64,000 nt of DNA, taken from NCBI RefSeq assembly GCF_002259745.1, contig NZ_MWWW01000010.1, forward strand, positions 1 through 64,000, in the 5' to 3' direction. The first letter of the stretch is position 1. The number at the start of each line of letters is the position of its first letter. The translations under genes were made by a program, and so were the position numbers. The notes under the pieces were generated by a model that was given only the letters and a program-made list of their open reading frames with translations, was not told the origin of the DNA and did not search any database. Shown here in pieces: positions 14,672 to 23,839 of the stretch. The DNA comes from Bifidobacterium myosotis (GTDB taxonomy: Bacteria; Actinomycetota; Actinomycetes; Actinomycetales; Bifidobacteriaceae).

Positions 14672-16129
14672 ATGGCGGTGATTAGGATAGGCGGCGTGGG
14701 GGCAATACGAAACGGGCGTACATCGCCGAAACCATACAGATTACGCAAGCCGCTCATATCGCCGAAATCGCAATCGGGGGCGCAACTGCCGTGGGCGGAA
14801 CGGCTGCTCGGCCATCCCGGGCTGCTCACCATCGCGTACTTCCTGTCGCTGACCGTGATCATCGCCCTGCTGCTGCTCATCCCGGCGGCCTCGCGCGAAC
14901 CGGGGTCCACCTCGCCGATAGTCGCGCTGTTCACCGCGTTGTCGGCCCTATCCACCTGCGGCATACCGGTGGAGAACACGGCCACGCATTGGACGGTGTT
15001 CGGTCAGGCGATCATCCTCGTGGGCGTTCAGCTCGGCGGTCTGGGCGTGATGACGTTCGCGGCGCTCATCACGCTGTTCATGAACCGGCGCATGAACATC
15101 TCCCAACAGCTGCTGACCGCGCGGGAGGTGGGCGTCACCAAGCTCGGCGAGGTCAAGGGCGTGCTGGCAATGGTGTTCGCCACGACCTTCCTCATGGAGG
15201 CGATCACGTTCGTCGCCCTGTATCCCGGACTGCTGCGGCTCAACGGGCACCATTGGGGCATCGCCGCATGGGAGGCGTTGTTCTACGCGGTGTCCTCGTT
15301 CAACAACACCGGGTTCACGCCCGACGCCTCGGGACTGTACGTCAACAACTGGTCCGTGGGACTGCCGGTCATGGTCAGTGCGTTCCTCGGCACGCTGGGG
15401 TTCCCGGTGCTGCATGAGATGAGCCGGACGATCACCCGTCGCCTGTCGCCGCGGCGATGGAGCCTGCACACCAAGCTCACCCTGTCCGCCACGTTCGTCC
15501 TGGTGGCCGTCTCGCTGATCTGGTTCCTCGCGGATGAGTGGAACAATCCTGCGCTGTTCGCCAACGCGGACGCCTCGACGCGCCTTCGGGGAGCGTTGTC
15601 GTCGGCGGTGATGCCGCGTTCCTCGGGATTCGATCTGTCCTGGGTGCCGTGGGTGAGCGACGAGACGAAGCTGTACATGAGCGTGTCGATGTTCATCGGG
15701 GGCGGCAGCTCGTCGACCGCAGGCGGCATCCATGTGACCACATTCGCCGTGCTGGTGCTCACGATGCTCGCCACCTTCCAGGGCCGCGACGAGGTGACCG
15801 CCTTCCGCAAACGCATTCCGGGGCGCATCGTGCGCTCCGCCATCAGCATGACGATGGCCTGCGCAATCGTGGTGTTCGTCGCCTCGATGGCGTTGATGCA
15901 GGTGACCGGCCGTTCGCTCACCGACGCCCTGTTCGAGACGTGTTCGGCGTTCAGCCTCGGCGGATACACGGTAGGCGTCGCCGATGAGGACAACCCGGCG
16001 ACCATGGTCATCCTCGGCGCCGTGATGTTCTTCGGACGCATCGGCCCGATGACCATCGTCTACGCCATCAACAAGCCGCGCGGCAGCGTCGTCATCCATT
16101 ATCCGGACGAACCCGTCTCCGTGGGGTAG
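14672..16129 (+). CDS. TrkH/KtrB-type potassium uptake channel subunit
   Basis: About 485 residues with 8-10 membrane spans. Four pore-loop segments each carry the expected glycine of the K+ filter: LSTCGIPV, NNTGFTPDASG, MPRSSGFDLS and FSLGGYTVG. It should take up potassium together with a cytosolic TrkA/KtrA gating protein. No TrkA gene is adjacent here, which is unusual for a Ktr pair, so the partner must be elsewhere. The start is uncertain: a GTG at 14698 with AGGCGGC before it is as plausible as the ATG at 14672. Confidence 0.85.
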   Translation: MAVIRIGGVGAIRNGRTSPKPYRLRKPLISPKSQSGAQLPWAERLLGHPGLLTIAYFLSLTVIIALLLLIPAASREPGSTSPIVALFTALSALSTCGIPVENTATHWTVFGQAIILVGVQLGGLGVMTFAALITLFMNRRMNISQQLLTAREVGVTKLGEVKGVLAMVFATTFLMEAITFVALYPGLLRLNGHHWGIAAWEALFYAVSSFNNTGFTPDASGLYVNNWSVGLPVMVSAFLGTLGFPVLHEMSRTITRRLSPRRWSLHTKLTLSATFVLVAVSLIWFLADEWNNPALFANADASTRLRGALSSAVMPRSSGFDLSWVPWVSDETKLYMSVSMFIGGGSSSTAGGIHVTTFAVLVLTMLATFQGRDEVTAFRKRIPGRIVRSAISMTMACAIVVFVASMALMQVTGRSLTDALFETCSAFSLGGYTVGVADEDNPATMVILGAVMFFGRIGPMTIVYAINKPRGSVVIHYPDEPVSVG

Positions 16130-16555
16130 CGCTCTGCGGACGGTTTCCTTTGTGGGTGCCTGTGTGTGGTGGTTGTCGTGGGGCGGTTGTCGTGAGGCGG
16201 TTGTCTTGGGACGGCCTCTGCGGGATGCTTTTTGAAGTGGCCTCTGAGGGATGGGGAATGCAACCGGACAGGGAGTGTGCGGAGGCGGGAGTATGCCGTC
16301 GAATCGGGTGCGATGACACGATTATGCCGTCCGATGGGACGCGGCCGACACGAGGATGCGTCGGGTGCTGGCGGCAGGTTCCCGTTGGAAGGGAGCCCTG
16401 CGCTTCTGCGGGCCGCGAATGCCGTGGTTTCGCCCTGCGCGGCATCGGCGGGGCGGAACCGGGCGGCGCGGCACCCCGATGGCTAGACTAGTGGAAGTTT
16501 GAGTCGAAGCGTAGGGCCGCGGACGACACCGCCGGCCACGGAGGGAGATAAGCGC
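16130..16555. other. Intergenic region with a 14-bp tandem repeat and folC promoter
   Basis: No gene supported in 426 bp. Three tandem copies of GGTTGTCGTGRGGC-like sequence lie at 16171-16184, 16185-16198 and 16199-16212 (exact 14-bp period). TAGACT at 16484-16489 is a plausible -10 box for folC; GGAGGGA lies ten bases before the folC ATG. Confidence 0.55.
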
Positions 16556-18313
16556 ATGTCATTCGAGCATCCGAACAGGAACAACGAGACGATTCGCGAT
16601 GTCGAACTGGATATCATGAGCCGTCCGCCTGAGCACAACACCACCAATCTCGATCTGGACCGCATGAACCTCATGCTCGACCTGCTGGGGCATCCCGAAC
16701 AATCGTTCCGTGTAATCCACATCACCGGCACCAACGGCAAGGGCTCCACCGCCCGCATGGCCGAGGCGATCTGCCGCGCCTACGGGTTGCGCACCGGCCT
16801 GTACACCTCGCCGCATCTCGAAAAGGTCAACGAGCGCATCTGCATCGACGGCCAGCAACTGTCGGACGACGATTTCATCGACATCTGGGACCAGACGAAG
16901 GACCTCGTGGCCCTCGTCGATGCCAAGATGGCCGAGCAGGGCAAGCCCAAGATGAGCTTCTTCGAGGTGCTCACCGCCATGGCCATCTGGAAGTTCGCGG
17001 ACGCCCCGGTGGACGTGGCCATCGTGGAGGTCGGCATGGGCGGCCGGTGGGACGCCACCAACGTGCTGGACGCCGACGCCGCCATCATCGGTCCGGTGGA
17101 TATGGATCACATGCAGTGGCTGGGCGACACGGTCGAGCAGATCGCCGGTGAGAAGGTCGGCATCATCAAGCCCGGCTGCACCGCCATCATCGGCCCGCAG
17201 CCGCACGAGGAGGCCGTGATGCCGATCATCGAGGAGTCCGCGGTCCGCAACCACGCCACGCTGGTGCGCGACGGCTACGAGATGAGCGTGACGGACCGCA
17301 TGCCCGCCGTGGGCGGTCAGGTGGCGACGCTCAACACCCCGGGCGGCACGTACGAGGGCGTGCCGATCGCCAAGTTCGGCGAGCATCAGGCGCATAACGC
17401 GCTCGCCGCGCTCGCCGCCGCCGAAGTGGTCCTGCCGATCAACGGTCCGTTGGACGGCGATTTGGTGGCCGAGGCGCTGAGCTCGGTCAGGATTCCCGGC
17501 CGCATCGAGCAGATCCGCACCTCGCCCACCATCATCCTGGACGGCGGCCACAACGTGAACGCCGCCGAGGCCTTGCGCAGGGCCATCGAGGAGAACTACG
17601 ACTTCAAGCAGCTCGTCGGCGTGGTGGCCATGATGAAGGACAAGCAGGTCGAGGAGTATCTGGGCGTGCTCGAGCCGATCCTGAGCTCCGTGGTGGTCAC
17701 CGAGAATTCGTGGCGCGACCGTGTGATGCCGGCCGATGACCTCGAGAAGATCGCCGTCGAGGTGTTCGGTCGCGAGCGTGTGGTCAAGGAACCGAACCTG
17801 CCGGACGCCATCCAGACCGCCGTCAACATGGTGGACGCGGAGGACGAGCTCGGCGTGGGCTACGGTCACGGTGTGCTCATCTGCGGCAGCTTCGTGACCG
17901 CAGGCGACGCGCGTGCCATGCTCGAGGAGCATGCCAGCCCCACGATGCGGCAGGCCATGGCCATCCATCAGCCCTCCGTCGAGCCGGATGACGACGGGGG
18001 TATCGGTGGAGAGCATGCCGACGACGAGCCGGACGACGCTGATACGCTCGACGATCAGATCGGGCCCGATGATTTCGATGTATTCGACGTGCTCGGCTTG
18101 GGCCATCAGCATGGTATGGACGCCGGGGACGATACGGATGCCGCTGGCGATTCGACCGATTCGACCGATGCTGCCGAGCTGTCCGGTGAGTCCGGTGAGG
18201 CCGACGCGGCCGGCGAAACGAACACGACCGGTGCTACCAACACGAATGGGGCACATGGCACGGACAATCGCGCCGAGTCGTCGGACGGCACCGCCGCGAA
18301 CGAAGCGGCGTGA
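16556..18313 (+). CDS. folC: Folylpolyglutamate synthase / dihydrofolate synthase
   Basis: 585 residues from the ATG at 16556, chosen for the GGAGGGA site. It adds glutamate to dihydropteroate and/or folates using ATP. The P-loop GTNGKGSTARM lies at about 58-68, followed by SPHLEKVNERI and the Mur-ligase motif VEVGMGGRWDATN. The enzymatic part ends near residue 470. The remaining about 115 residues are a strongly acidic, Gly/Thr/Asn-rich low-complexity tail (for example DDDGGIGGEHADDEPDDADT) that is not part of the family fold. The tail keeps an open frame and the codon use of its neighbours. smc follows 196 bp downstream on the same strand. Confidence 0.93.
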   Translation: MSFEHPNRNNETIRDVELDIMSRPPEHNTTNLDLDRMNLMLDLLGHPEQSFRVIHITGTNGKGSTARMAEAICRAYGLRTGLYTSPHLEKVNERICIDGQQLSDDDFIDIWDQTKDLVALVDAKMAEQGKPKMSFFEVLTAMAIWKFADAPVDVAIVEVGMGGRWDATNVLDADAAIIGPVDMDHMQWLGDTVEQIAGEKVGIIKPGCTAIIGPQPHEEAVMPIIEESAVRNHATLVRDGYEMSVTDRMPAVGGQVATLNTPGGTYEGVPIAKFGEHQAHNALAALAAAEVVLPINGPLDGDLVAEALSSVRIPGRIEQIRTSPTIILDGGHNVNAAEALRRAIEENYDFKQLVGVVAMMKDKQVEEYLGVLEPILSSVVVTENSWRDRVMPADDLEKIAVEVFGRERVVKEPNLPDAIQTAVNMVDAEDELGVGYGHGVLICGSFVTAGDARAMLEEHASPTMRQAMAIHQPSVEPDDDGGIGGEHADDEPDDADTLDDQIGPDDFDVFDVLGLGHQHGMDAGDDTDAAGDSTDSTDAAELSGESGEADAAGETNTTGATNTNGAHGTDNRAESSDGTAANEAA

Positions 18314-18509
18314 TTCCATGTGCAACGGGAACGGAATCGTCGGCTTGCCCTTGTCGCCGGACTCGCCCGGCGTACGCGGCATGATCGCAACCGGGCGTAC
18401 ATCCGGAATCGCTGCCGTACGCCCGGCCACCGGCATACGTGTTGGCAGGCTCACCGGTATGCTCACCGGCACGCTCGGCCCACTCGGATAGCGGAAACGG
18501 TCTGACGTC

Positions 18510-21500
18510 ATGTATCTCAAGGAACTCACCCTCAGAGGCTTCAAATCCTTCGCCTCCGCCACCACGTTGCGCTTCGAGCCCGGCATCACCGCGGTCGTGG
18601 GACCCAACGGGTCGGGCAAGTCGAACATCGTCGACGCCCTGACCTGGGTGATGGGTGAGCAGGGTGCCAGAAACCTGCGCGGCACGTCGATGGAGGACGT
18701 GATCTTCGCCGGCACATCCTCCCGTCCGCCCCTTGGGCGTGCGCAGGTGAGCCTGACCATCGACAACAGCGACCACGCCTTGGATATCGATTACACCGAA
18801 GTCACCATCTCGCGCACGATCTTCCGTAACGGCGGGTCCGAATACGCCATCAACGGGTCGGCATGCCGTCTGCTTGACATCCAGGAGCTGCTTTCGGACA
18901 CCGGACTCGGCCAGCAGATGCATGTGATCGTGGGGCAGGGGCGTCTTGACGCGATTCTCAGGGCCGACCCGTCGGGACACCGCGCCTTCATCGAGGAGGC
19001 CGCCGGCATCCTGAAGCATCGCAAGCGCAAGGAACGTGCGTTGCGCAAACTCGCGAACACGGAAGCGAACCTGAACAGGCTGGACGACCTCCTGCGCGAG
19101 ATTCACCGCCAGCTCGGCCCGCTCGGCAGACAGGCGCGCATCTCCCGCCGGGCCGATGCGATCCAGGTCTCCGTCCGTGACGCCCAGGCTCGCCTGTACG
19201 CCGACGATGCCCGGCAATCGATGGAACGCCGTACGACGGTTCGTCGGGAACTCGCCGAGGTTCGCGCGCAACTGTCCGCCGCGCAGCGGGAACTGGCGCA
19301 GGTCAAGGTGCGTATCGAGCAGGTGGAGGCGATGAGCTCGGCCTCAAGCCCGGCCATCGCCCAGGCCAACCAGCGGTGGCATGATTTCTCCCAGATCCGT
19401 GAACGACTGCATTCGTTGTCTCAGCTTGCGCAGGAGCGCGAACGGTCGCTTGCCGGTCAGATGGTGACGAATTTCGGGGAGGATCCGGAACTGCTGGTCT
19501 CGCGCGCCGAAGAGCTGGAAGCACAGGCCGAACGTCAGGACAGGTCCGTCGCTGATGCGCGTCTCGCCTTCGACAAGGCCACCGAGGAGCGCGCCGGTCA
19601 TGAGAAGCAGCTCGCCGCCGTACGCCAGACGCTCACCGAACTGCGCCGGACCGCGCAGGAACGCGACCAGCGGATCGCCCGGCTCCGCGAGCTCATCGCG
19701 CGCGAGGAATCGGCGGTCCAGCTGGCCGAAAGCCGCATTGCCGACCATGCCGCGCAGCGCGGGGGTTTGGAACGACAGCTCGCCGACGCCAGAGCACAGC
19801 TCGAAACGCTGCAATCGGAAACCGATTCACCCGACGACGACGGGGGAGCGGCGTTGGATGCCGCCCGCGTCCGCCTCGCCGAATGTCGTGACACGCTCAA
19901 CGGGCTCACCGAACGCCAGCGGGAGACACAGTCGCGCATCATCTCCCTCAAAGCCAAGGCCGACGCCCTTAACGACACGTTGGACAACCGCAACGCCACC
20001 GGTTCGTTGGAACGGGACGCCGGCGTCGCCGCGCTCGGCAGGCTGACCGATTTCATCCGCGTGGCCGACGGTTGGGAGGAAGCCGTGGCTCACGCGCTGG
20101 GCCAGTTCGCCGGCGCGATTGTGGTGCCTGAGGCGGGCAACATGCTGCACGCGCTGCAACGGGCCCGCGAGGACCGGCTCGGCAGGGCCGTGGTGCTGAC
20201 GTCTCGCCCGGTGCCCTATCCCGCGTCCCATCCCACGCCCCATGCTGTTGCGCAGGAGGCGCTTCGGCCTTCCGTTCGAGGGGATGGACGCCGGGGCGAC
20301 GAGCACGATGCCGTCCGGAATGATTCACTATCTGATGACGGGAATCAGTCGGTCCCACCCTCACCCTCAACGGTGGGGGATACGCCGGCCTTGGCATCGG
20401 CGGCTTCGCTGATCGGACCGAACGAGGATGCGTCGGACTTGGCGCAGGCCGAAGCCATTGTCGCGGCGGTGCGTCTGCTGCTGGCCGATACGGTTGCGGC
20501 GGAAACCGCCGAGGAGGCACAGGATGCCGTCGCTTCCGGCAGGGCTTCCCGCGCCGTGACCCGGGATGGGGAGATGTTCTGCAGGGGCGTGGCCGCCGTC
20601 GGCGGAGCCTCCGCCGCCCAGTCGGACCTGTCGCTGGCCGCCCGCCGGGACAAGGCTCTGACACAGGTCAAAGGGCTAGCCTCGCAACTGACCGAGCTGG
20701 ATTCGCAGGTGACCGATGCGATGTCCGCATGTGATGAAGCCGCGCGTGTGGTGGACCGGGAATCGGCCAAACGCACGGAAGCCCGGCTGACGGCCCAGCA
20801 GACGGCGAAATCACTGGAAGCCGCCACGCAGCGGGTCTCTTCGATCGCACGCCAGATCGAGCAGCTGGATGGGCGTATCGCCTCCGTGAAGGAGGAGGGC
20901 GACGCGCATCGGCTCAAACTCGACGATCTGACCCGCTCCCTCGACGCGACGCATGGCGGCGAGAACGCCGATGCCGGTTTCGACGAACTGGATGGGCGCG
21001 AGCATACGCTGGAACGGGAATTGGGCGAGGCGCGCGACCGTGAGGTCACGGCGAAGATCGCATGGAACGAGGCGAACCGCAAGGCCGAATCGTTGCATCG
21101 TCAGGCCGGACTCCTGCGTGACAACGCCAAGGAGGCAGGCGAGAGACGGGCGCGCATCGAAGCGCTCAATGCGCGGCGTCGCGCCGAAATCGATCGGCTG
21201 CGACAGGTACGCGACGATGCCCAGGCGGTGGCGGATATGGTGGGGCGTTCGCTGGCGGCGGTGGAGTCGGAACGCGACCGGTTGCAGGCCGAGGCATCCG
21301 GGCATGACGAGGAACTCAGGGCCTTGCGCGCCCGGCGTGACGCCATCGATCCGCAGGTCACCGATCTGACCGGCCGTGAGCATGCGCTGGATGTCAACCG
21401 CGAACGATTGGCCACGGAGGCCGGTCAGCTCACCCAGAAGGTGTCCGACGAGTTGGGACTGGGCCTCGATGAGCTGGTTCGCGATTATGGTCCGGATCAG

Positions 21501-22289
21501 CCGGTGCCCGTGCTGGACGAGAACGGCGAGCCCATGCCTCTGGATGAGGACGGGTCCGCCGCCGAAACCACTGCCGATGGCGCTCCCTCGGCCGGCGTAT
21601 CAGCGCAGGCTCCCACGCCGCGCATACGGACCGTGCCCTATGACCGCACGGAGCAGAAGAAGCGACTGGAAAAGGCCAAACGTGATCTGGCGGCGCTCGG
21701 CAAGGTCAATCCGCTGGCCACCGAGGAGTTCGACGCGCTTGAGGAGCGCAACCGCTACCTCAACGACCAACGCAACGACGTGGCTCAATCGCGCGATGAT
21801 CTGATGACCCTCATCAAAGACCTCGATTCCACGATGGTTGAGGTGTTCCGGTCCGCCTTCGAGGACACGGCGGCGGCGTTCGAGCAGGTGTTCGCCACGT
21901 TGTTCCCCGGCGGCACAGGGCGGCTGCGGCTTGAGAACCCGGACGATCTGCTCACCACCGGCGTACTGGTGGAGGCCAGCCCGGCCGGCAAGCGGGTCAA
22001 GCAGCTGAGCCTGCTGTCCGGCGGCGAACGCTCGCTGACCGCCCTGGCGCTGCTGTTCGCGATCTTCACCGCACGTCCGAGCCCGTTCTACGTGATGGAC
22101 GAGGTCGAGGCGGCACTGGACGACGTGAACCTCACCCGGCTCATCAACGCGCTCAATGAGCTGCGCGAGCACGCCCAGCTCATCATCATCACCCACCAGC
22201 AGCGCACGATGGCCATCGCCGACGCCCTCTATGGCGTGACGATGCGGGCCGATGGCGTCACTGCGGTGATCAGCCAGAAAATGAAGTAG
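18510..22289 (+). CDS. smc: Chromosome segregation protein SMC
   Basis: 1259 residues. It is the ATPase arm of condensin, loading on DNA with ScpA and ScpB (encoded at 40446-42259) to compact and segregate chromosomes. Walker A GPNGSGKS is at 31-38. Long heptad coiled coils flank a hinge at about 500-690. The signature LSGGERSLTA is near 1169 and Walker B FYVMDEVEAALDD near 1193. The hinge is interrupted by about 65 residues rich in Pro/Ser/Asp after LTSRPVPYPASHP. A second low-complexity loop (LDENGEPMPLDEDG onward) interrupts the C-terminal coil. Both look like surface loops. The ATG at 18510 starts directly at the conserved MYLKELTLRGFKSFA. Confidence 0.97.
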   Translation: MYLKELTLRGFKSFASATTLRFEPGITAVVGPNGSGKSNIVDALTWVMGEQGARNLRGTSMEDVIFAGTSSRPPLGRAQVSLTIDNSDHALDIDYTEVTISRTIFRNGGSEYAINGSACRLLDIQELLSDTGLGQQMHVIVGQGRLDAILRADPSGHRAFIEEAAGILKHRKRKERALRKLANTEANLNRLDDLLREIHRQLGPLGRQARISRRADAIQVSVRDAQARLYADDARQSMERRTTVRRELAEVRAQLSAAQRELAQVKVRIEQVEAMSSASSPAIAQANQRWHDFSQIRERLHSLSQLAQERERSLAGQMVTNFGEDPELLVSRAEELEAQAERQDRSVADARLAFDKATEERAGHEKQLAAVRQTLTELRRTAQERDQRIARLRELIAREESAVQLAESRIADHAAQRGGLERQLADARAQLETLQSETDSPDDDGGAALDAARVRLAECRDTLNGLTERQRETQSRIISLKAKADALNDTLDNRNATGSLERDAGVAALGRLTDFIRVADGWEEAVAHALGQFAGAIVVPEAGNMLHALQRAREDRLGRAVVLTSRPVPYPASHPTPHAVAQEALRPSVRGDGRRGDEHDAVRNDSLSDDGNQSVPPSPSTVGDTPALASAASLIGPNEDASDLAQAEAIVAAVRLLLADTVAAETAEEAQDAVASGRASRAVTRDGEMFCRGVAAVGGASAAQSDLSLAARRDKALTQVKGLASQLTELDSQVTDAMSACDEAARVVDRESAKRTEARLTAQQTAKSLEAATQRVSSIARQIEQLDGRIASVKEEGDAHRLKLDDLTRSLDATHGGENADAGFDELDGREHTLERELGEARDREVTAKIAWNEANRKAESLHRQAGLLRDNAKEAGERRARIEALNARRRAEIDRLRQVRDDAQAVADMVGRSLAAVESERDRLQAEASGHDEELRALRARRDAIDPQVTDLTGREHALDVNRERLATEAGQLTQKVSDELGLGLDELVRDYGPDQPVPVLDENGEPMPLDEDGSAAETTADGAPSAGVSAQAPTPRIRTVPYDRTEQKKRLEKAKRDLAALGKVNPLATEEFDALEERNRYLNDQRNDVAQSRDDLMTLIKDLDSTMVEVFRSAFEDTAAAFEQVFATLFPGGTGRLRLENPDDLLTTGVLVEASPAGKRVKQLSLLSGGERSLTALALLFAIFTARPSPFYVMDEVEAALDDVNLTRLINALNELREHAQLIIITHQQRTMAIADALYGVTMRADGVTAVISQKMK

Positions 22290-22360
22290 TGACTGGGTTG
22301 GCTTGGCGCTTTGCGACGGATTGAGATCAGTTGTTCGGCGCCTTCTTCGGTCAGCTTCTC

Positions 22361-22600
22361 GGCTCCCCTCAGTCAGCTTCGCTGACAGCTCCCCTCAGGG
22401 AGGGGAGCCAGTGAATGAACAGGATCATTCGACCGAGATTACCGGACAGCTTCCCTCGGTGAGAAGAGCCGGGTGTAGGAATCAGTCGATTGATTTGTAT
22501 GATGGGGTGGCTCCCCTCGGGGAGGGGAGCCAGAGGTGGAATTCAGTCAATTGATTTGTATGGACAGCTTCCTCCAGAGAGGGGAGCCATGGTTGGGCGT
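22361..22600. repeat. Hairpin-rich intergenic repeats between smc and femAB gene
   Basis: Contains GTCAGC-ttc-GCTGAC (22372-22386), GCTCCCCTC-agg-GAGGGGAGC (22388-22408) and GGCTCCCCTC-ggg-GAGGGGAGCC (22509-22531). Two direct repeats ending in GATTGATTTGTATG-like or AATTGATTTGTATG sequence end near 22502 and 22562. The GTCAGC hairpin matches the core of the MITE-like elements at 27403, 31460 and 63318, but their terminal repeats are absent. Confidence 0.65.
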
Positions 22601-22635
22601 GACTGGCGATCTTCTTTGGAGCCACGGTGGGACTC

Positions 22636-23634
22636 TTACTTGCGGAGGGCTTTGCGGAGGGACTGGGCGGTGGTCAGCGCCCAGTAGAAGGCCTTCTTGA
22701 TCGGTACGTCGCGTGCGGGCGGTACCGGGGTGACCTCTTCGGTGAACTTGGTCTTGAACTCGTTGAGACCCTTCAGGGACGGTGCGAAATCGGAGCCGAT
22801 GCCCATGAGATCGTAGTCGGTGATGCCTTGGGCGCCGAGAATGCAGCACTCGGAATACAGCAGCTTGTCGGTCACATGCAGACGCATCACCTCGTTGCGC
22901 ATGCCGGCGTAATAGCGCACGGCGCGCGTGCCGTTCACCGTCACGATCGACCAAGCCACCACGCGGCCTTCGATGCGCGCGGCGAACACACGGCAGTGCT
23001 CGGCGCCCAGCGCCTTGATCATATCGGAGTAATCGCTCATCGGCGCCGGACGGAAGCCGTCGCGCTCGCCGGTCTCGACCATCACATCGTAGTATTCGGA
23101 GAAGTCGTCGAGCGCCTGCGCGGTCTCATCGGCCACTTCGGCCGGGCACTCGCGCAGCGACTTGCGCACGTCACGGCGTCCACGCCGCTTCATACGGCCC
23201 AGAATCGCCTCGTCGCCGCCGGTCACGTCGATGACCACGGTGAAGTCGTACGGCACGGTGGACAGCACCGGGTGCGTGCCGGCCTCGAACCATGTGTCGA
23301 TGCGCAGGAACGCCACCTTGCCGTCGGCGCGGCGGACCATGGCGGCAATCGCCTCGATCACCTCGCGCTCCTCGGCCTCGGTGGGCTTGGCCGCCCATGC
23401 AGGGCCGTGCACCGAGCGCAGGTAGTGGTAGCCGTGGGTCTCGTAATCGGTGAACGAGATTACGGCCACGACCGAGCCGTCGCGCCTGATGAGGAAGTCG
23501 CCCCACGGGGTGCGGCCGTCGATGTCCGCTTGGAAATCGGACCAGACCTTGGTCTGCTCGATCGGCAGGGTGATGCCTGCCTTCGCCGCCTCGGCCTCGA
23601 GCGTCAGTCCGTCAACTTTGTCCAACGTGATCAT
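22636..23634 (-). CDS. FemA/FemB-type peptidoglycan bridge ligase
   Basis: 332 residues from the ATG at 23634, which has AAGGAACTGCA directly before it; a longer frame to 23763 has no site. Family members use aminoacyl-tRNA to add amino acids to the third residue of lipid II, making the interpeptide bridge. Two GNAT-like halves are visible, with DFLIRRDGSVVAVISF in the first and RVVAWSIVTVNGTRAVRYYAGM in the second. The C-terminal DYDLMGIGSDFAPSLKGLNE is characteristic of the family. It is encoded just downstream of the MurE-family gene on the same strand, 205 bp apart, so both serve cell-wall precursor assembly. The amino acid transferred is not predictable. Confidence 0.87.
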   Translation of the reverse strand: MITLDKVDGLTLEAEAAKAGITLPIEQTKVWSDFQADIDGRTPWGDFLIRRDGSVVAVISFTDYETHGYHYLRSVHGPAWAAKPTEAEEREVIEAIAAMVRRADGKVAFLRIDTWFEAGTHPVLSTVPYDFTVVIDVTGGDEAILGRMKRRGRRDVRKSLRECPAEVADETAQALDDFSEYYDVMVETGERDGFRPAPMSDYSDMIKALGAEHCRVFAARIEGRVVAWSIVTVNGTRAVRYYAGMRNEVMRLHVTDKLLYSECCILGAQGITDYDLMGIGSDFAPSLKGLNEFKTKFTEEVTPVPPARDVPIKKAFYWALTTAQSLRKALRK

Positions 23635-23839
23635 TGCAGTTCCTTTATGTTCGTGAAATCCAAGTGTTCGCAATCGCAGGGTGAGCGGTGTTCGGGTGCC
23701 GGGCGCCGGCGGCGTTCCGGACACGACCGCCGACGGGGACCATACGCGGCCGCCGCCAGTCATCTCTCAGTTATTGGGCGCGGCCGTCAACCCGCAGCCG
23801 TCGGCCTTCAGCCGAAGGGCACGCCGGCGAGGCGGTGCG

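Noticed and set aside
12774..14681. A 635-codon plus-strand frame over the peptidase gene
   Set aside because: It is antisense to pepP, whose five metal ligands and ribosome site are clear. Its start lies inside the triplicated Nudix leader.
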